Part shown: piece after piece, positions 26,757-34,112 of the stretch
Layout of the letters: the number at the start of each line of letters is the position of its first letter
How positions within the stretch are numbered: the stretch's first letter is position 1
The notes under the pieces: model-generated
Told to the model about the DNA's origin: nothing
What the model saw: only the letters and a program-made list of their open reading frames with translations
The model's database searches: none
Source: Undibacterium sp.
Lineage (GTDB): Bacteria; Pseudomonadota; Gammaproteobacteria; Burkholderiales; Burkholderiaceae_D
Length of the DNA: 43,017 nt
Reading direction: 5' to 3'
Assembly: GCA_030645915.1 (NCBI GenBank)
Contig: JAUSNO010000029.1
Location: forward strand, 1 to 43,017
Position numbers and translations under genes: made by a program

Positions 26757-28877
26757 TTAGCGCACCCGCATCCCTGGTTCGGCACCAGGCCAGGCTTCGA
26801 GTATATACAGGCCGGGGTTGGATTTTTCATCTTCAGCAGACGCTGCCAGGACCATGCCTTCGGAAATGCCAAACTTCATCTTGCGTGGCGCCAGATTAGC
26901 GACCATGACGGTGAATTTGCCTATCAGTTGTTCCGGCTGATAAGCCGATTTGATACCGGAAAACACATTACGCGTGCGGCCTTCGCCGACATCCAAAGTC
27001 AGGCGCAGCAGCTTGTCCGACCCTTCGACATGCTCGCAATTGACGATTTTGGCAATGCGCAGATCGATCTTGGAAAAGTCGTCAATCTTAATCTCTGGTG
27101 CAAGCGCTTCAATTCCTCCACCGTCCTCTCCTTCCCCATTTGAGGGGGAAGGCCGGGGTGCGGGTGTGACAGCCGAAGACGCTGAAATCTTCGCAGCAGC
27201 AACAGGAGTGGACGCAGCCTCCACCACAGGCGCATCAAACAGCTGATCAAAAATCTTGATATCCACCCGCTGCATCAGATGCGCATATTCGCCGATCTGG
27301 TGGTTGGCTTGCAGCGGCACTAAGGCGTCATCCCAGCGATCGATCTTGCAATTAAGCCAGGCGCCCACTGCCTGGGTCAATTGCGGCAAGACCGGGGCCA
27401 GCATGACAGACAAGGTTTTAAATAACACCAAAGCGGTAGTGCAGACGCGATGCAATTCTTCATCGCGGCTTGGGTCTTTGGCGATGAGCCAAGGTGCCTT
27501 TTGCGCCACGTATTGATTGGCATGATCCGCCACTTCCATAATTTTGCGTAGCGCCTTGCTAAACTCACGCGCTTCATAAAATTCTTTCACTTCAGTAATC
27601 GCCGCAAAACTAGTCTGCATCAATTCTTTGGCGTCCAGATCTTCTGCACCTAGGCGGCCATCAAAACGCTTGGTGATGAAACCCGCTGCACGGCTGGCGA
27701 TATTGACGTACTTGCCGATCAAGTCGGCATTGACACGCGCCACAAAATCATCCGGATTCATGTCAAGATCTTCGACCTTGGCATTGAGCTTGGCGGCAAA
27801 GTAATAGCGCAGCCATTCCGGATTCATGCCTATGTCGAGATAACGCAAAGGCGAAATGCCGGTGCCGCGTGATTTGGACATCTTCTCGCCGGAGACTGTG
27901 ACGAAGCCATGCGCATAGACGTTATCCGGCGTCTTGTAGCCAGAGAATTTCAGCATGGCTGGCCAGAACAGCGTATGAAAATACGTGATGTCCTTGCCGA
28001 TAAAGTGAATTTGCTCGGTAGTCGGATCAGCCATGAATGCATCAAAGTCGCGGCCGATTTTGCCGAAATAATTTTTCAACGAGGCCAGATAACCGACCGG
28101 CGCATCTAGCCAGACATAGAAATATTTACCCGGTTGATCCGGAATCTCGATGCCAAAGTAAGGTGCATCGCGGCTGATATCCCAATCGCCCAGACCGCCT
28201 TCGCCTTCCAGCCATTCGCGGCACTTGTTGGCGACTTCCGATTGCAGACGGTTGTCTTGCAAGGCCCAAGCGCGCAAAAACTCTACGCATTTTTCATCCG
28301 ATAACTTGAAGAAAAAATGTTCGGAGGATTTCATGACCGGTACCGCGCCTGTCAATACCGAGTAAGGATTGATGACTTCAGTCGGCGAGTAGACTGCGCT
28401 GCAGACTTCGCAAGAATCGCCATACTGGTCTTTGGCGCCGCATTTCGGGCACTCGCCCTTGATGTAACGGTCAGGCAAGAACATGTTTTTGACCGGGTCA
28501 AAAAACTGCTCTATGGTCTTGCTGGTGATGAAGCCAGCCGCCTTCAGCTTGCGGTAGATGTCTTGGGATAGCTGATGGTTCTCGATACCGTCGGTAGAGT
28601 GCCAGTTATCAAATTGAATATGGAAGCCATCCAGATACTGCTTGCGGCCGGCGGCAATCTGCGCGACAAATTCTTGTGGCGTGATACCCGCCTTTTCGGC
28701 TGCAATCATGATCGGTGCGCCATGCGCATCGTCGGCGCCGACAAAATGCACTTCGTTACCCGACATCCGCTGATGCCTGACCCAGATATCAGCCTGGATA
28801 TATTCCATGATGTGGCCGAGGTGGAAAGGCGCGTTGGCGTAAGGCAGGGCAGTGGTAACGAACAGCTTGCGGGTCAT
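26757..28877 (-). CDS. metG: methionyl-tRNA synthetase
   Basis: A 706-residue class I synthetase charging tRNA-Met. The HIGH-type motif is at FHLGH near residue 20. The zinc knuckle is [17 protein letters not shown] (about 145-160), and KMSKS is in [13 protein letters not shown]. The anticodon-binding helical domain is complete. A C-terminal EMAP-like tRNA-binding domain starts with [11 protein letters not shown]. Between them the linker contains [18 protein letters not shown], whose DNA looks like an intergenic hairpin repeat (27130-27152) captured in frame. There is no strong ribosome site before the ATG. Confidence 0.97.
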   Translation of the reverse strand: MTRKLFVTTALPYANAPFHLGHIMEYIQADIWVRHQRMSGNEVHFVGADDAHGAPIMIAAEKAGITPQEFVAQIAAGRKQYLDGFHIQFDNWHSTDGIENHQLSQDIYRKLKAAGFITSKTIEQFFDPVKNMFLPDRYIKGECPKCGAKDQYGDSCEVCSAVYSPTEVINPYSVLTGAVPVMKSSEHFFFKLSDEKCVEFLRAWALQDNRLQSEVANKCREWLEGEGGLGDWDISRDAPYFGIEIPDQPGKYFYVWLDAPVGYLASLKNYFGKIGRDFDAFMADPTTEQIHFIGKDITYFHTLFWPAMLKFSGYKTPDNVYAHGFVTVSGEKMSKSRGTGISPLRYLDIGMNPEWLRYYFAAKLNAKVEDLDMNPDDFVARVNADLIGKYVNIASRAAGFITKRFDGRLGAEDLDAKELMQTSFAAITEVKEFYEAREFSKALRKIMEVADHANQYVAQKAPWLIAKDPSRDEELHRVCTTALVLFKTLSVMLAPVLPQLTQAVGAWLNCKIDRWDDALVPLQANHQIGEYAHLMQRVDIKIFDQLFDAPVVEAASTPVAAAKISASSAVTPAPRPSPSNGEGEDGGGIEALAPEIKIDDFSKIDLRIAKIVNCEHVEGSDKLLRLTLDVGEGRTRNVFSGIKSAYQPEQLIGKFTVMVANLAPRKMKFGISEGMVLAASAEDEKSNPGLYILEAWPGAEPGMRVR
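27130..27152. repeat. REP-like hairpin inside the metG linker
   Basis: CCTTCCCC (27130-27137) pairs with GGGGAAGG (27145-27152) across a 7-nt loop. Flanking bases (GGCCGGGGTGCGGGTG) resemble the 'CACCCC...CTCCCC' palindromes common between proteobacterial genes. Here it is translated, on the minus strand, as a Pro/Gly/Glu-rich piece of the interdomain linker. Confidence 0.55.
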
Positions 28878-29203
28878 GGTTGGTGCACTTTTTATAAACG
28901 GACAAGGGCGTTATTTTAACAGCGAAAATGGGGCTGGACGTGGCTTTAGGGCAGCACCAGGAGGATTCGTCGCTTTGTTATGAAGTCAGGGTGATAAATT
29001 AAAAAATGATAACGCAATATCCATGCGGTATGTGGCCGATTTTGCCTTGGAAAGGCGCATGGATATTGCGTGTGGTGTTTTTATTTTTTGAAAACGACTC
29101 TTTCTGGTAAAAAATCAACTACCAAAAGTCCTGAGACTAGCAAGGCTATCTGATTCTCTTTGCTGTTTTACGCTAGACTGGCAAAAATTTAACGGAGAAA
29201 TGC
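28878..29203. other. intergenic region between metG and apbC
   Basis: About 326 bp separating divergent genes. It holds copy 3 of the hairpin repeat (29012-29071) and must contain both promoters. No hexamer pair is convincing enough to place them. No small gene is supported. Confidence 0.6.
29012..29071. repeat. dispersed hairpin repeat, copy 3 (perfect stem)
   Basis: ACGCAATATCCATGCG (29012-29027) pairs perfectly with CGCATGGATATTGCGT (29056-29071) over a 28-nt loop. The stem bases differ from copy 2 (ATATT against GTATC/GATGC) while most pairing is kept. T-rich sequence follows on the plus strand. It lies upstream of both flanking divergent genes, so a terminator role is unlikely for this copy. 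Confidence 0.8.
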
Positions 29204-30292
29204 ATGACTGTCACAGTAGAAGATATTAAAGCCGTCTTATCCTCGGTAATTGATCCGAATACCAATAAAGACCTGATGGCGAGCAAATCGGCAAAAAACA
29301 TCAAACTCGATGGCGCTGACGTCGCCCTGGATGTGGAACTAGGTTATCCCGCCAAGAGCCAGTTTGATTTGATACGCAAGAGCGTGATTGCGGCATTGCG
29401 CGGCATTGCTGGGGTCGGCAACGTCAGCGTCAACGTCAGCTCAAAAATTGTTGCGCACTCGGTGCAGCGCGGCATTAAGTTAATGCCAAACGTGAAAAAT
29501 ATTATTGCAGTGGCATCGGGCAAGGGCGGCGTAGGTAAATCAACTACGGCGGTCAACCTTGCGCTGGCGCTGGCATCGGAAGGCGCGGCGGTAGGGATTC
29601 TGGATGCGGATATTTACGGCCCTTCGCAACCGATGATGATGGGGATTTCCGGTCGCCCGGAAACCGTCGATGGCAAAACCATGGAGCCGTTGGAAAATCA
29701 CGGCCTGCAGGTTTCTTCCATCGGTTTCATGATAGACCCGGATGAGCCTATGGTCTGGCGCGGTCCTATCGTCACGCAGGCATTGCAGCAATTACTGGAG
29801 CAAACCAACTGGCGCGACCTGGATTACCTGATCGTGGATATGCCGCCAGGCACGGGCGATGTGCAGCTGACCCTGTCGCAAAAAGTGCCGGTGACTGGCG
29901 CTGTGATTGTGACGACGCCGCAAGATATCGCCTTGCTCGATGCGCGCAAGGGCTTGAAGATGTTCGAGAAGGTCGGCATTCCTATCCTCGGCATCATCGA
30001 AAACATGAGTACTCATATCTGCTCAAATTGCGGCCACGCCGAAGCGATTTTTGGTGAAGGCGGCGGAGAGAAAATGTGCGCCGAATATGGCGTCGATTTC
30101 CTTGGCGGCTTGCCGCTGACGATGGCAATCCGCGAGCAGGCTGATTCCGGAAAGCCTACCGTAGTGGCTGATCCTGACGGAAAAATTGCGCTGATTTACA
30201 AAGAAATTGCGCGCAAGCTTGCCATTAAGGTGGCGGAAAAAGCCAAGGATATGACGAGCAAATTCCCTAACATCACTATCCAAAATACTTAA
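29204..30292 (+). CDS. apbC: Mrp/ApbC iron-sulfur cluster carrier ATPase
   Basis: A 362-residue P-loop protein that carries [4Fe-4S] clusters to apoenzymes. The N-terminal MIP18/DUF59 domain (1-90) precedes the ATPase with ASGKGGVGKSTTAVNLALAL (deviant Walker A), DADIYGPSQP, DMPPGTGD and the cluster-binding CxxC in HICSNCGHAEAIFG. AACGGAG before the ATG supports the start. Its stop lies 2 bp before the ribD ATG, so the two are probably co-transcribed. The large formate-dehydrogenase cluster nearby has many iron-sulfur proteins but no direct link is shown. Confidence 0.95.
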   Translation: MTVTVEDIKAVLSSVIDPNTNKDLMASKSAKNIKLDGADVALDVELGYPAKSQFDLIRKSVIAALRGIAGVGNVSVNVSSKIVAHSVQRGIKLMPNVKNIIAVASGKGGVGKSTTAVNLALALASEGAAVGILDADIYGPSQPMMMGISGRPETVDGKTMEPLENHGLQVSSIGFMIDPDEPMVWRGPIVTQALQQLLEQTNWRDLDYLIVDMPPGTGDVQLTLSQKVPVTGAVIVTTPQDIALLDARKGLKMFEKVGIPILGIIENMSTHICSNCGHAEAIFGEGGGEKMCAEYGVDFLGGLPLTMAIREQADSGKPTVVADPDGKIALIYKEIARKLAIKVAEKAKDMTSKFPNITIQNT

Positions 30293-30294
30293 AT

Positions 30295-31389
30295 ATGGTC
30301 GATCGGCAAGCGGATCTTCGCTTCATGCAAATGGCGCTGGAACTGGCTTCCCGCGCTACGATCGCCACTTCGCCCAATCCCAAGGTGGGTTGCGTCATCG
30401 TCAAAGACGGTCTGGTGATTGGCGAAGGATGGACGCAGCCGGTTGGACAGGCGCACGCCGAGGTGCAAGCCTTGCGCGATGCCGCCGCTTATGGGCGAGA
30501 CGTGGGTGGTGCAACTGCGTATGTCACGCTGGAGCCATGCAGTCATTTTGGCCGCACACCGCCTTGCGCAAATGCATTGGTTGAAGCGGGCATCAGCCGC
30601 GTGGTGACCGCAGTAGAGGATGCCAATCCCCTGGTCGCCGGGCGCGGCCTGGCGATCTTGCAAGCTGCCGGTATCGCGGTTGAATGCGGTCTGCTGGCGC
30701 AACAAGCGAGGGAAATGAATCTCGGGTTTTTTAAAAGGATGGAAACCGGCAGACCCTGGGTGCGCTTGAAAGTCGCCGCCAGTCTGGATGGCATTACCGC
30801 CTTGCCGAATGGGCATAGCCAATGGATTACCGCTGCACGTGCGCGGCAGGATGGTCATCTTTGGCGCGCTCGCGCTGATGCGATACTGACAGGCATAGGC
30901 ACGGTGTTGGCGGACGATCCGCAGATGAATGTGCGTGGTTTTGAGCATCCTCGCCAGCCACAAAAAATTGTCGTGGATAGCCATTTGCGTATCGCTCCAG
31001 GCGCAAAACTGCTGCAAAACGGTGGCGCGATGGTGGTATGCGCCGATCCGGATGCCAGCAAGCAAGAGCTGTTAATGCAAGCTGGTGCAGAGGTCTTGTG
31101 TTTGCCCGATCAGGAGGGACGAGTGAATTTGCCTGAGCTGATGCAGGAACTTGGCCGCAGGCAAATCAATGAGCTGCATGTCGAAGCTGGCGCCAAGTTG
31201 AATGGCGCCTTGATTGCGCAAGATTGTGTCGATGAGCTGCTGATTTATCTGGCGCCGAAGTTGCTGGGTGATGGTGCCGGTTTATTCGCCTTGCCAGAAT
31301 TAAGCACGGTGGATCAGGCGCGGGCGGTGGTGTTTCACGAAGTGACGCAGGTCGGTGAGACTTTGCGTATCTTGGCGCGATTTTCCTAG
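30295..31389 (+). CDS. ribD: bifunctional riboflavin biosynthesis deaminase/reductase RibD
   Basis: A 364-residue enzyme for two steps of riboflavin synthesis. The N-terminal deaminase has the zinc motif HAEVQALRDA and TLEPCSHFGRTPPCANAL. The C-terminal reductase (from about 145) has VRLKVAASLDG, ARADAILTGIGTVLADDP and a terminal strand-rich lobe. The ATG two bases after the apbC stop is chosen because it gives the expected 25-30 residues before TSPNPKVGCVIV; it has no separate ribosome site and relies on coupling. A hairpin with T-run follows at 31424. Confidence 0.95.
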   Translation: MVDRQADLRFMQMALELASRATIATSPNPKVGCVIVKDGLVIGEGWTQPVGQAHAEVQALRDAAAYGRDVGGATAYVTLEPCSHFGRTPPCANALVEAGISRVVTAVEDANPLVAGRGLAILQAAGIAVECGLLAQQAREMNLGFFKRMETGRPWVRLKVAASLDGITALPNGHSQWITAARARQDGHLWRARADAILTGIGTVLADDPQMNVRGFEHPRQPQKIVVDSHLRIAPGAKLLQNGGAMVVCADPDASKQELLMQAGAEVLCLPDQEGRVNLPELMQELGRRQINELHVEAGAKLNGALIAQDCVDELLIYLAPKLLGDGAGLFALPELSTVDQARAVVFHEVTQVGETLRILARFS

Positions 31390-31423
31390 GAGTTAATCTC
31401 AATCGGATGGCTCGCGGAAAAGA

Positions 31424-31459
31424 AAAAAGGATAGTCGAGCAAGCTCGTCTATCCTTTTT
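31424..31459. terminator. bidirectional terminator between ribD and tRNA-Pro
   Basis: The arm AAAAAGGATAG-TCGAGC (31424-31440) pairs with 31443-31459, with one T-T mismatch and a tight AA turn. Because the arms end in A5 and T5, it can terminate ribD on the plus strand and the tRNA on the minus strand. Confidence 0.85.
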
Positions 31460-31462
31460 ATT

Positions 31463-31539
31463 TGGTCGGAGTACAAGGATTCGAACCTTGGACCCCCTGG
31501 TCCCAAACCAGGTGCGCTACCGGACTGCGCCACACTCCG
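31463..31539 (-). tRNA. tRNA-Pro (anticodon UGG), copy 1
   Basis: The 77-nt gene folds as a complete cloverleaf with encoded CCA. Acceptor CGGAGTG pairs with TACTCCG (one G-U). The D arm is GCGC...GCGC, the anticodon stem CCTGG/CCAGG holds loop TTTGGGA (anticodon TGG), and the T arm is CAAGG/CCTTG with TTCGAAT. A73 is the expected discriminator. It is identical to the copy at 31640-31716. Confidence 0.98.
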
Positions 31540-31602
31540 AAACTGTTGCAGACCTTGTTACGTCCATTGAAATAACAAAGTCTTGAATTTTTGTAAATTA
31601 AA

Positions 31603-31633
31603 AAGGATCGCCAAGTAAAACTCGACGATCCTT
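31603..31633 (-). terminator. terminator hairpin between the tRNA-Pro copies
   Basis: AAGGATCG (31603-31610) pairs with CGATCCTT (31626-31633). On the minus strand the stem is followed by TTTTAATTT, giving a terminator for the upstream copy at 31640-31716. This implies that the second copy is made by readthrough or from its own promoter. Confidence 0.65.
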
Positions 31634-31639
31634 AAAATT

Positions 31640-31716
31640 TGGTCGGAGTACAAGGATTCGAACCTTGGACCCCCTGGTCCCAAACCAGGTGCGCTACCGG
31701 ACTGCGCCACACTCCG
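31640..31716 (-). tRNA. tRNA-Pro (anticodon UGG), copy 2
   Basis: Base-for-base identical to the tRNA at 31463-31539, including the encoded CCA. The only flanking similarity is a few bases at the 3' side, so it is a duplication of the gene unit rather than of a large segment. A strong sigma-70 promoter lies just upstream. Confidence 0.98.
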
Positions 31717-31725
31717 AAGAGCAAG

Positions 31726-31754
31726 ATATTACTCGGACGGCGCGATGCTGTCAA
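31726..31754 (-). promoter_or_regulatory. sigma-70 promoter of the tRNA-Pro genes
   Basis: On the minus strand TTGACA (31754-31749), a 17-bp spacer and TAATAT (31731-31726) form a near-consensus promoter. The start would be only a few bases before the mature tRNA 5' end at 31716. Confidence 0.85.
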
Positions 31755-31813
31755 CAGCTTTGTCATTTTCTCCAAGCTTGAGGGTGACAATTTGAGGTGG
31801 TTCGAGGGCGAAT

Positions 31814-32704
31814 TTAAAGACTTCTTTCGCTTTGGAAAGAGCGTTTTTGTCCAGTGATAGGATCGTCAAACGAGATTGCTTTCGCCAGCAATTTTAAGGG
31901 GGTAGAGAAGTCATCGCCTTTACATGCCAGGGCAATCGGATAAAATGCATCATTGACAATCGGTGCGCCGAGACTGGCGAGATGCACGCGTAGCTGGTGT
32001 TTTTTTCCGGTTGCCGGCGTTAATTCATACAGGCTAAATGCGCCACGCCGCTCGATGACATCGATCATCGTTTCAGAATTGACGATTCCGGCTTCTTCTT
32101 TCATGACAAAAAATTGCGCGGCTTCCACCATGCGGCTTTGATGTGTGAGCGGGAACTGTATGTGTGGCAAGTGCATCGCCAGTGCATGGTAGGTCTTCTG
32201 TATGGCGCGTTGCTGAAACAGGGATTGGTACTTTCCACGCGTGCTAGGATCATGTGAAAAAAGTATCACTCCCGCGGTCTCCCTGTCCAGTCTGTGAATA
32301 GGGCTCAGGTGCTCCAGTCCTAGTTTCTTCTTTAGTCGTACCAGCAAAGTCTCGTGCAAAAAACGTCCACCGGGCGTGACCGGCAAGAAATGTGGTTTAT
32401 CCACCACCAATAAATGTTCATCCTGAAAAAGAATGATTTCATCGAAGGGGATGAGCGTTTCATTTTCCAGTTCGCGGTAATAATAAATGCACATGCCGCG
32501 TTTCGCTTCGCTATCGGCGAGTAATACCTTGCCGTGTGCGTCCAGCAATTCGCGCTTCGCTATCCGCGCTAGCCAGGTGTCGGCACTGACATCCGGAAAT
32601 TGTTCTCGCAAGAAATGCATGAGATTGTCCCAGCGACCTTCTGGCAGCCAGAGATAGCTAGGCGCGACGCCGTCACGTATAGGTAGGGGAAATTGTACTG
32701 GCAT
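31814..32704 (-). CDS. RluA-family pseudouridine synthase
   Basis: A 296-residue RNA-modifying enzyme. The N-terminal 90 residues form a lead-in with a basic IAKRELLDAHGKVL segment. Then come LLVVDKPHFLPVTPGG, catalytic HRLDRETAGVILFS (the Asp of HRLDR) and the C-terminal RVHLASLGAPIVNDAFYP strand pair. The family modifies uridines in rRNA or tRNA; the exact site cannot be told. The 3' end lies close to the tRNA promoter. No strong ribosome site precedes the ATG. Confidence 0.9.
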   Translation of the reverse strand: MPVQFPLPIRDGVAPSYLWLPEGRWDNLMHFLREQFPDVSADTWLARIAKRELLDAHGKVLLADSEAKRGMCIYYYRELENETLIPFDEIILFQDEHLLVVDKPHFLPVTPGGRFLHETLLVRLKKKLGLEHLSPIHRLDRETAGVILFSHDPSTRGKYQSLFQQRAIQKTYHALAMHLPHIQFPLTHQSRMVEAAQFFVMKEEAGIVNSETMIDVIERRGAFSLYELTPATGKKHQLRVHLASLGAPIVNDAFYPIALACKGDDFSTPLKLLAKAISFDDPITGQKRSFQSERSL

Positions 32705-32749
32705 AGGTGATTTTAATTCTTTTGACGAAACTTTCTTTACTCTGCAATA

Positions 32750-33019
32750 CTAGGGCGTGTTGATATATGATTTGGGAGTGCGAATGAGTCTAAACGGGTG
32801 CAGGGCTAGGCGCAACACGCGCGGTAGTGCGAGCACTATAAGCGGGTTGCAACAACGCCATGCACCCGTTTAGGCCATTCCCTCCGGGTTCAAAGCAAAA
32901 CGCACGATGGACAGCGTTGCACCTCTTGCTGAGGCCTCGGCCTCAGCGGCGACGCGCGCCTTGCCATCCCGCGTTTTGCTTTGAACGCATCTCTCAAATC
33001 ATATATCAACACGCCCTAG
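32750..33019. mobile_element. 270-bp MITE-like element with two internal hairpins
   Basis: The ends are a perfect 25-bp inverted repeat (32750-32774 and 32995-33019), beginning CTAGGGCGTGTTGATATATG. Inside are two separate hairpins: 32790-32873 (arms CTAAACGGGTGCA and complement) and 32888-32986 (arms GTTCAAAGCAAAACGC and complement). CTAG at both tips may be a 4-bp target duplication, as expected for some IS5-family elements. It encodes no transposase. It ends 5 bp before the DUF3305 start codon and has separated that operon from its original upstream sequence. Confidence 0.8.
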
Positions 33020-33024
33020 CATCT

Positions 33025-33537
33025 ATGAATAAATCAACGTCACTCCCATTTGCAGTGAGCATCGTGATGCAGCGCGTTGTTTTGCGAAACCGTTGGCAAT
33101 CCGTGCAGTGGAAACTTATCGAGGTTCTGCCTGAGATGGTTGGTACTTCGGTTGTTGATGGTTCCGCCGAGTGCTACCTGTTTTCCGGTTTTTCGGTCGA
33201 TTTATTTGTCGATGAAACGCCGGGTTATTTTTTAAACCTGAGCGCCGATACGCCATGCTGGTTTGTCATGTGGCGATTGGATACCCAAGACGAATTCGGC
33301 GAGCAAGAAGTGGCAATCCCCAAAGCCATTACGCTTTCTTACAATGAAGCGGCGCGCTGGATGGATGCGGGCGAGCAGGTCGATACCCTGGAATTATCAG
33401 AAGAAATAGCCGCATGGCTGGCCGCCTATACGCAAGAATATTACCAGCCTGAGGTGAAGAAAAAACGTAAGCATCCCTCGTTTGAAGGCGGCGAAGGCGT
33501 GGACAAAATGGCGCGTGCTGAATCGGGCAAGGCTTAG
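33025..33537 (+). CDS. DUF3305 protein, formate dehydrogenase accessory cluster
   Basis: A 170-residue cytoplasmic protein. The family start is recognisable: PFAVSIVMQRVVLRNRWQSVQW followed by KLIEVLP (split here). A middle part has FVDETPGYFLNLSADTPCWFVMWR and a C-terminal tail is basic. DUF3305 is known only by association with formate dehydrogenase genes; no activity is established that I know of. The frame stays open upstream to 32860 through the palindromic element, but that extra part is element-derived. The ATG at 33025 restores a normal length but has no ribosome site, because element DNA occupies that place; ATG 33067 is an alternative. Confidence 0.8.
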   Translation: MNKSTSLPFAVSIVMQRVVLRNRWQSVQWKLIEVLPEMVGTSVVDGSAECYLFSGFSVDLFVDETPGYFLNLSADTPCWFVMWRLDTQDEFGEQEVAIPKAITLSYNEAARWMDAGEQVDTLELSEEIAAWLAAYTQEYYQPEVKKKRKHPSFEGGEGVDKMARAESGKA

Positions 33538-33539
33538 CT

Positions 33540-34112
33540 ATGGCGGCTGAGGATTTTTTTAATCGCTGGTCCAAACGCAAGGAATCGTTGGCGGTACAAG
33601 TTCCTGCCGAAGCCATTGAAGTTACAGCCGAAATCAGTCAACCGATATCGACCACGCTGCCTGGTGCCGAGGATGTCGCCCAATTGCACGATGAATCCGA
33701 TTTTTCTTTGTACATGAAGCAAGGAGTTGATGAGTCGGTCCGGCGTTCAGCGATGAAAAAACTGTTTTCCAATCCGCATTTTAATGTCATGGATGGCCTG
33801 GATATTTATGTGGCGGATTATAGCCAGGCAGATCCACTACCGCCGGGGATGTTGGCAAGCTTGCGCCACGCCCAAACGCTGCTTAATCCTTTGCAGCACC
33901 TTGAGAACGCTTCTCAGCGGCTACTGGATACACATAGTATTGTTGCGACGGATGACAAGCTTGCACCTAAGCTTGAAGTGGATGCGCATGAGATAAAAAT
34001 GGAAGAACCGGTCATCGTGATTGAAGATCAAAAAACTGAAGCTGATACGCCGGACGATATTGTGAAGTTAGATGCCTCTAATGATAATGACAACCATAAA
34101 GATCAAACATGA
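33540..34112 (+). CDS. DUF3306 protein, formate dehydrogenase accessory cluster
   Basis: A 190-residue soluble protein. Its N terminus (MAAEDFFNRWSKRK) is the typical DUF3306 start. The centre (YMKQGVDESVRRSAMKKLFSN and DGLDIYVADYS, split) is the conserved core. The C-terminal third is acidic and variable. It starts 2 bp after the DUF3305 stop and overlaps the ferredoxin gene by 4 nt, so the three are translationally coupled. Function is unknown; assembly or electron supply for formate dehydrogenase is inferred from context. Confidence 0.85.
   Translation: MAAEDFFNRWSKRKESLAVQVPAEAIEVTAEISQPISTTLPGAEDVAQLHDESDFSLYMKQGVDESVRRSAMKKLFSNPHFNVMDGLDIYVADYSQADPLPPGMLASLRHAQTLLNPLQHLENASQRLLDTHSIVATDDKLAPKLEVDAHEIKMEEPVIVIEDQKTEADTPDDIVKLDASNDNDNHKDQT

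Noticed and set aside
31639..31857. 72-codon plus-strand frame beginning MVGVQGFEPWTPWSQTRCAT
   Set aside because: It is the antisense of the tRNA-Pro gene; this peptide is a well-known false annotation.
32860..33024. In-frame N-terminal extension of DUF3305
   Set aside because: It is encoded by the palindromic element and is unlike the DUF3305 start; kept only as a possible chimeric form.
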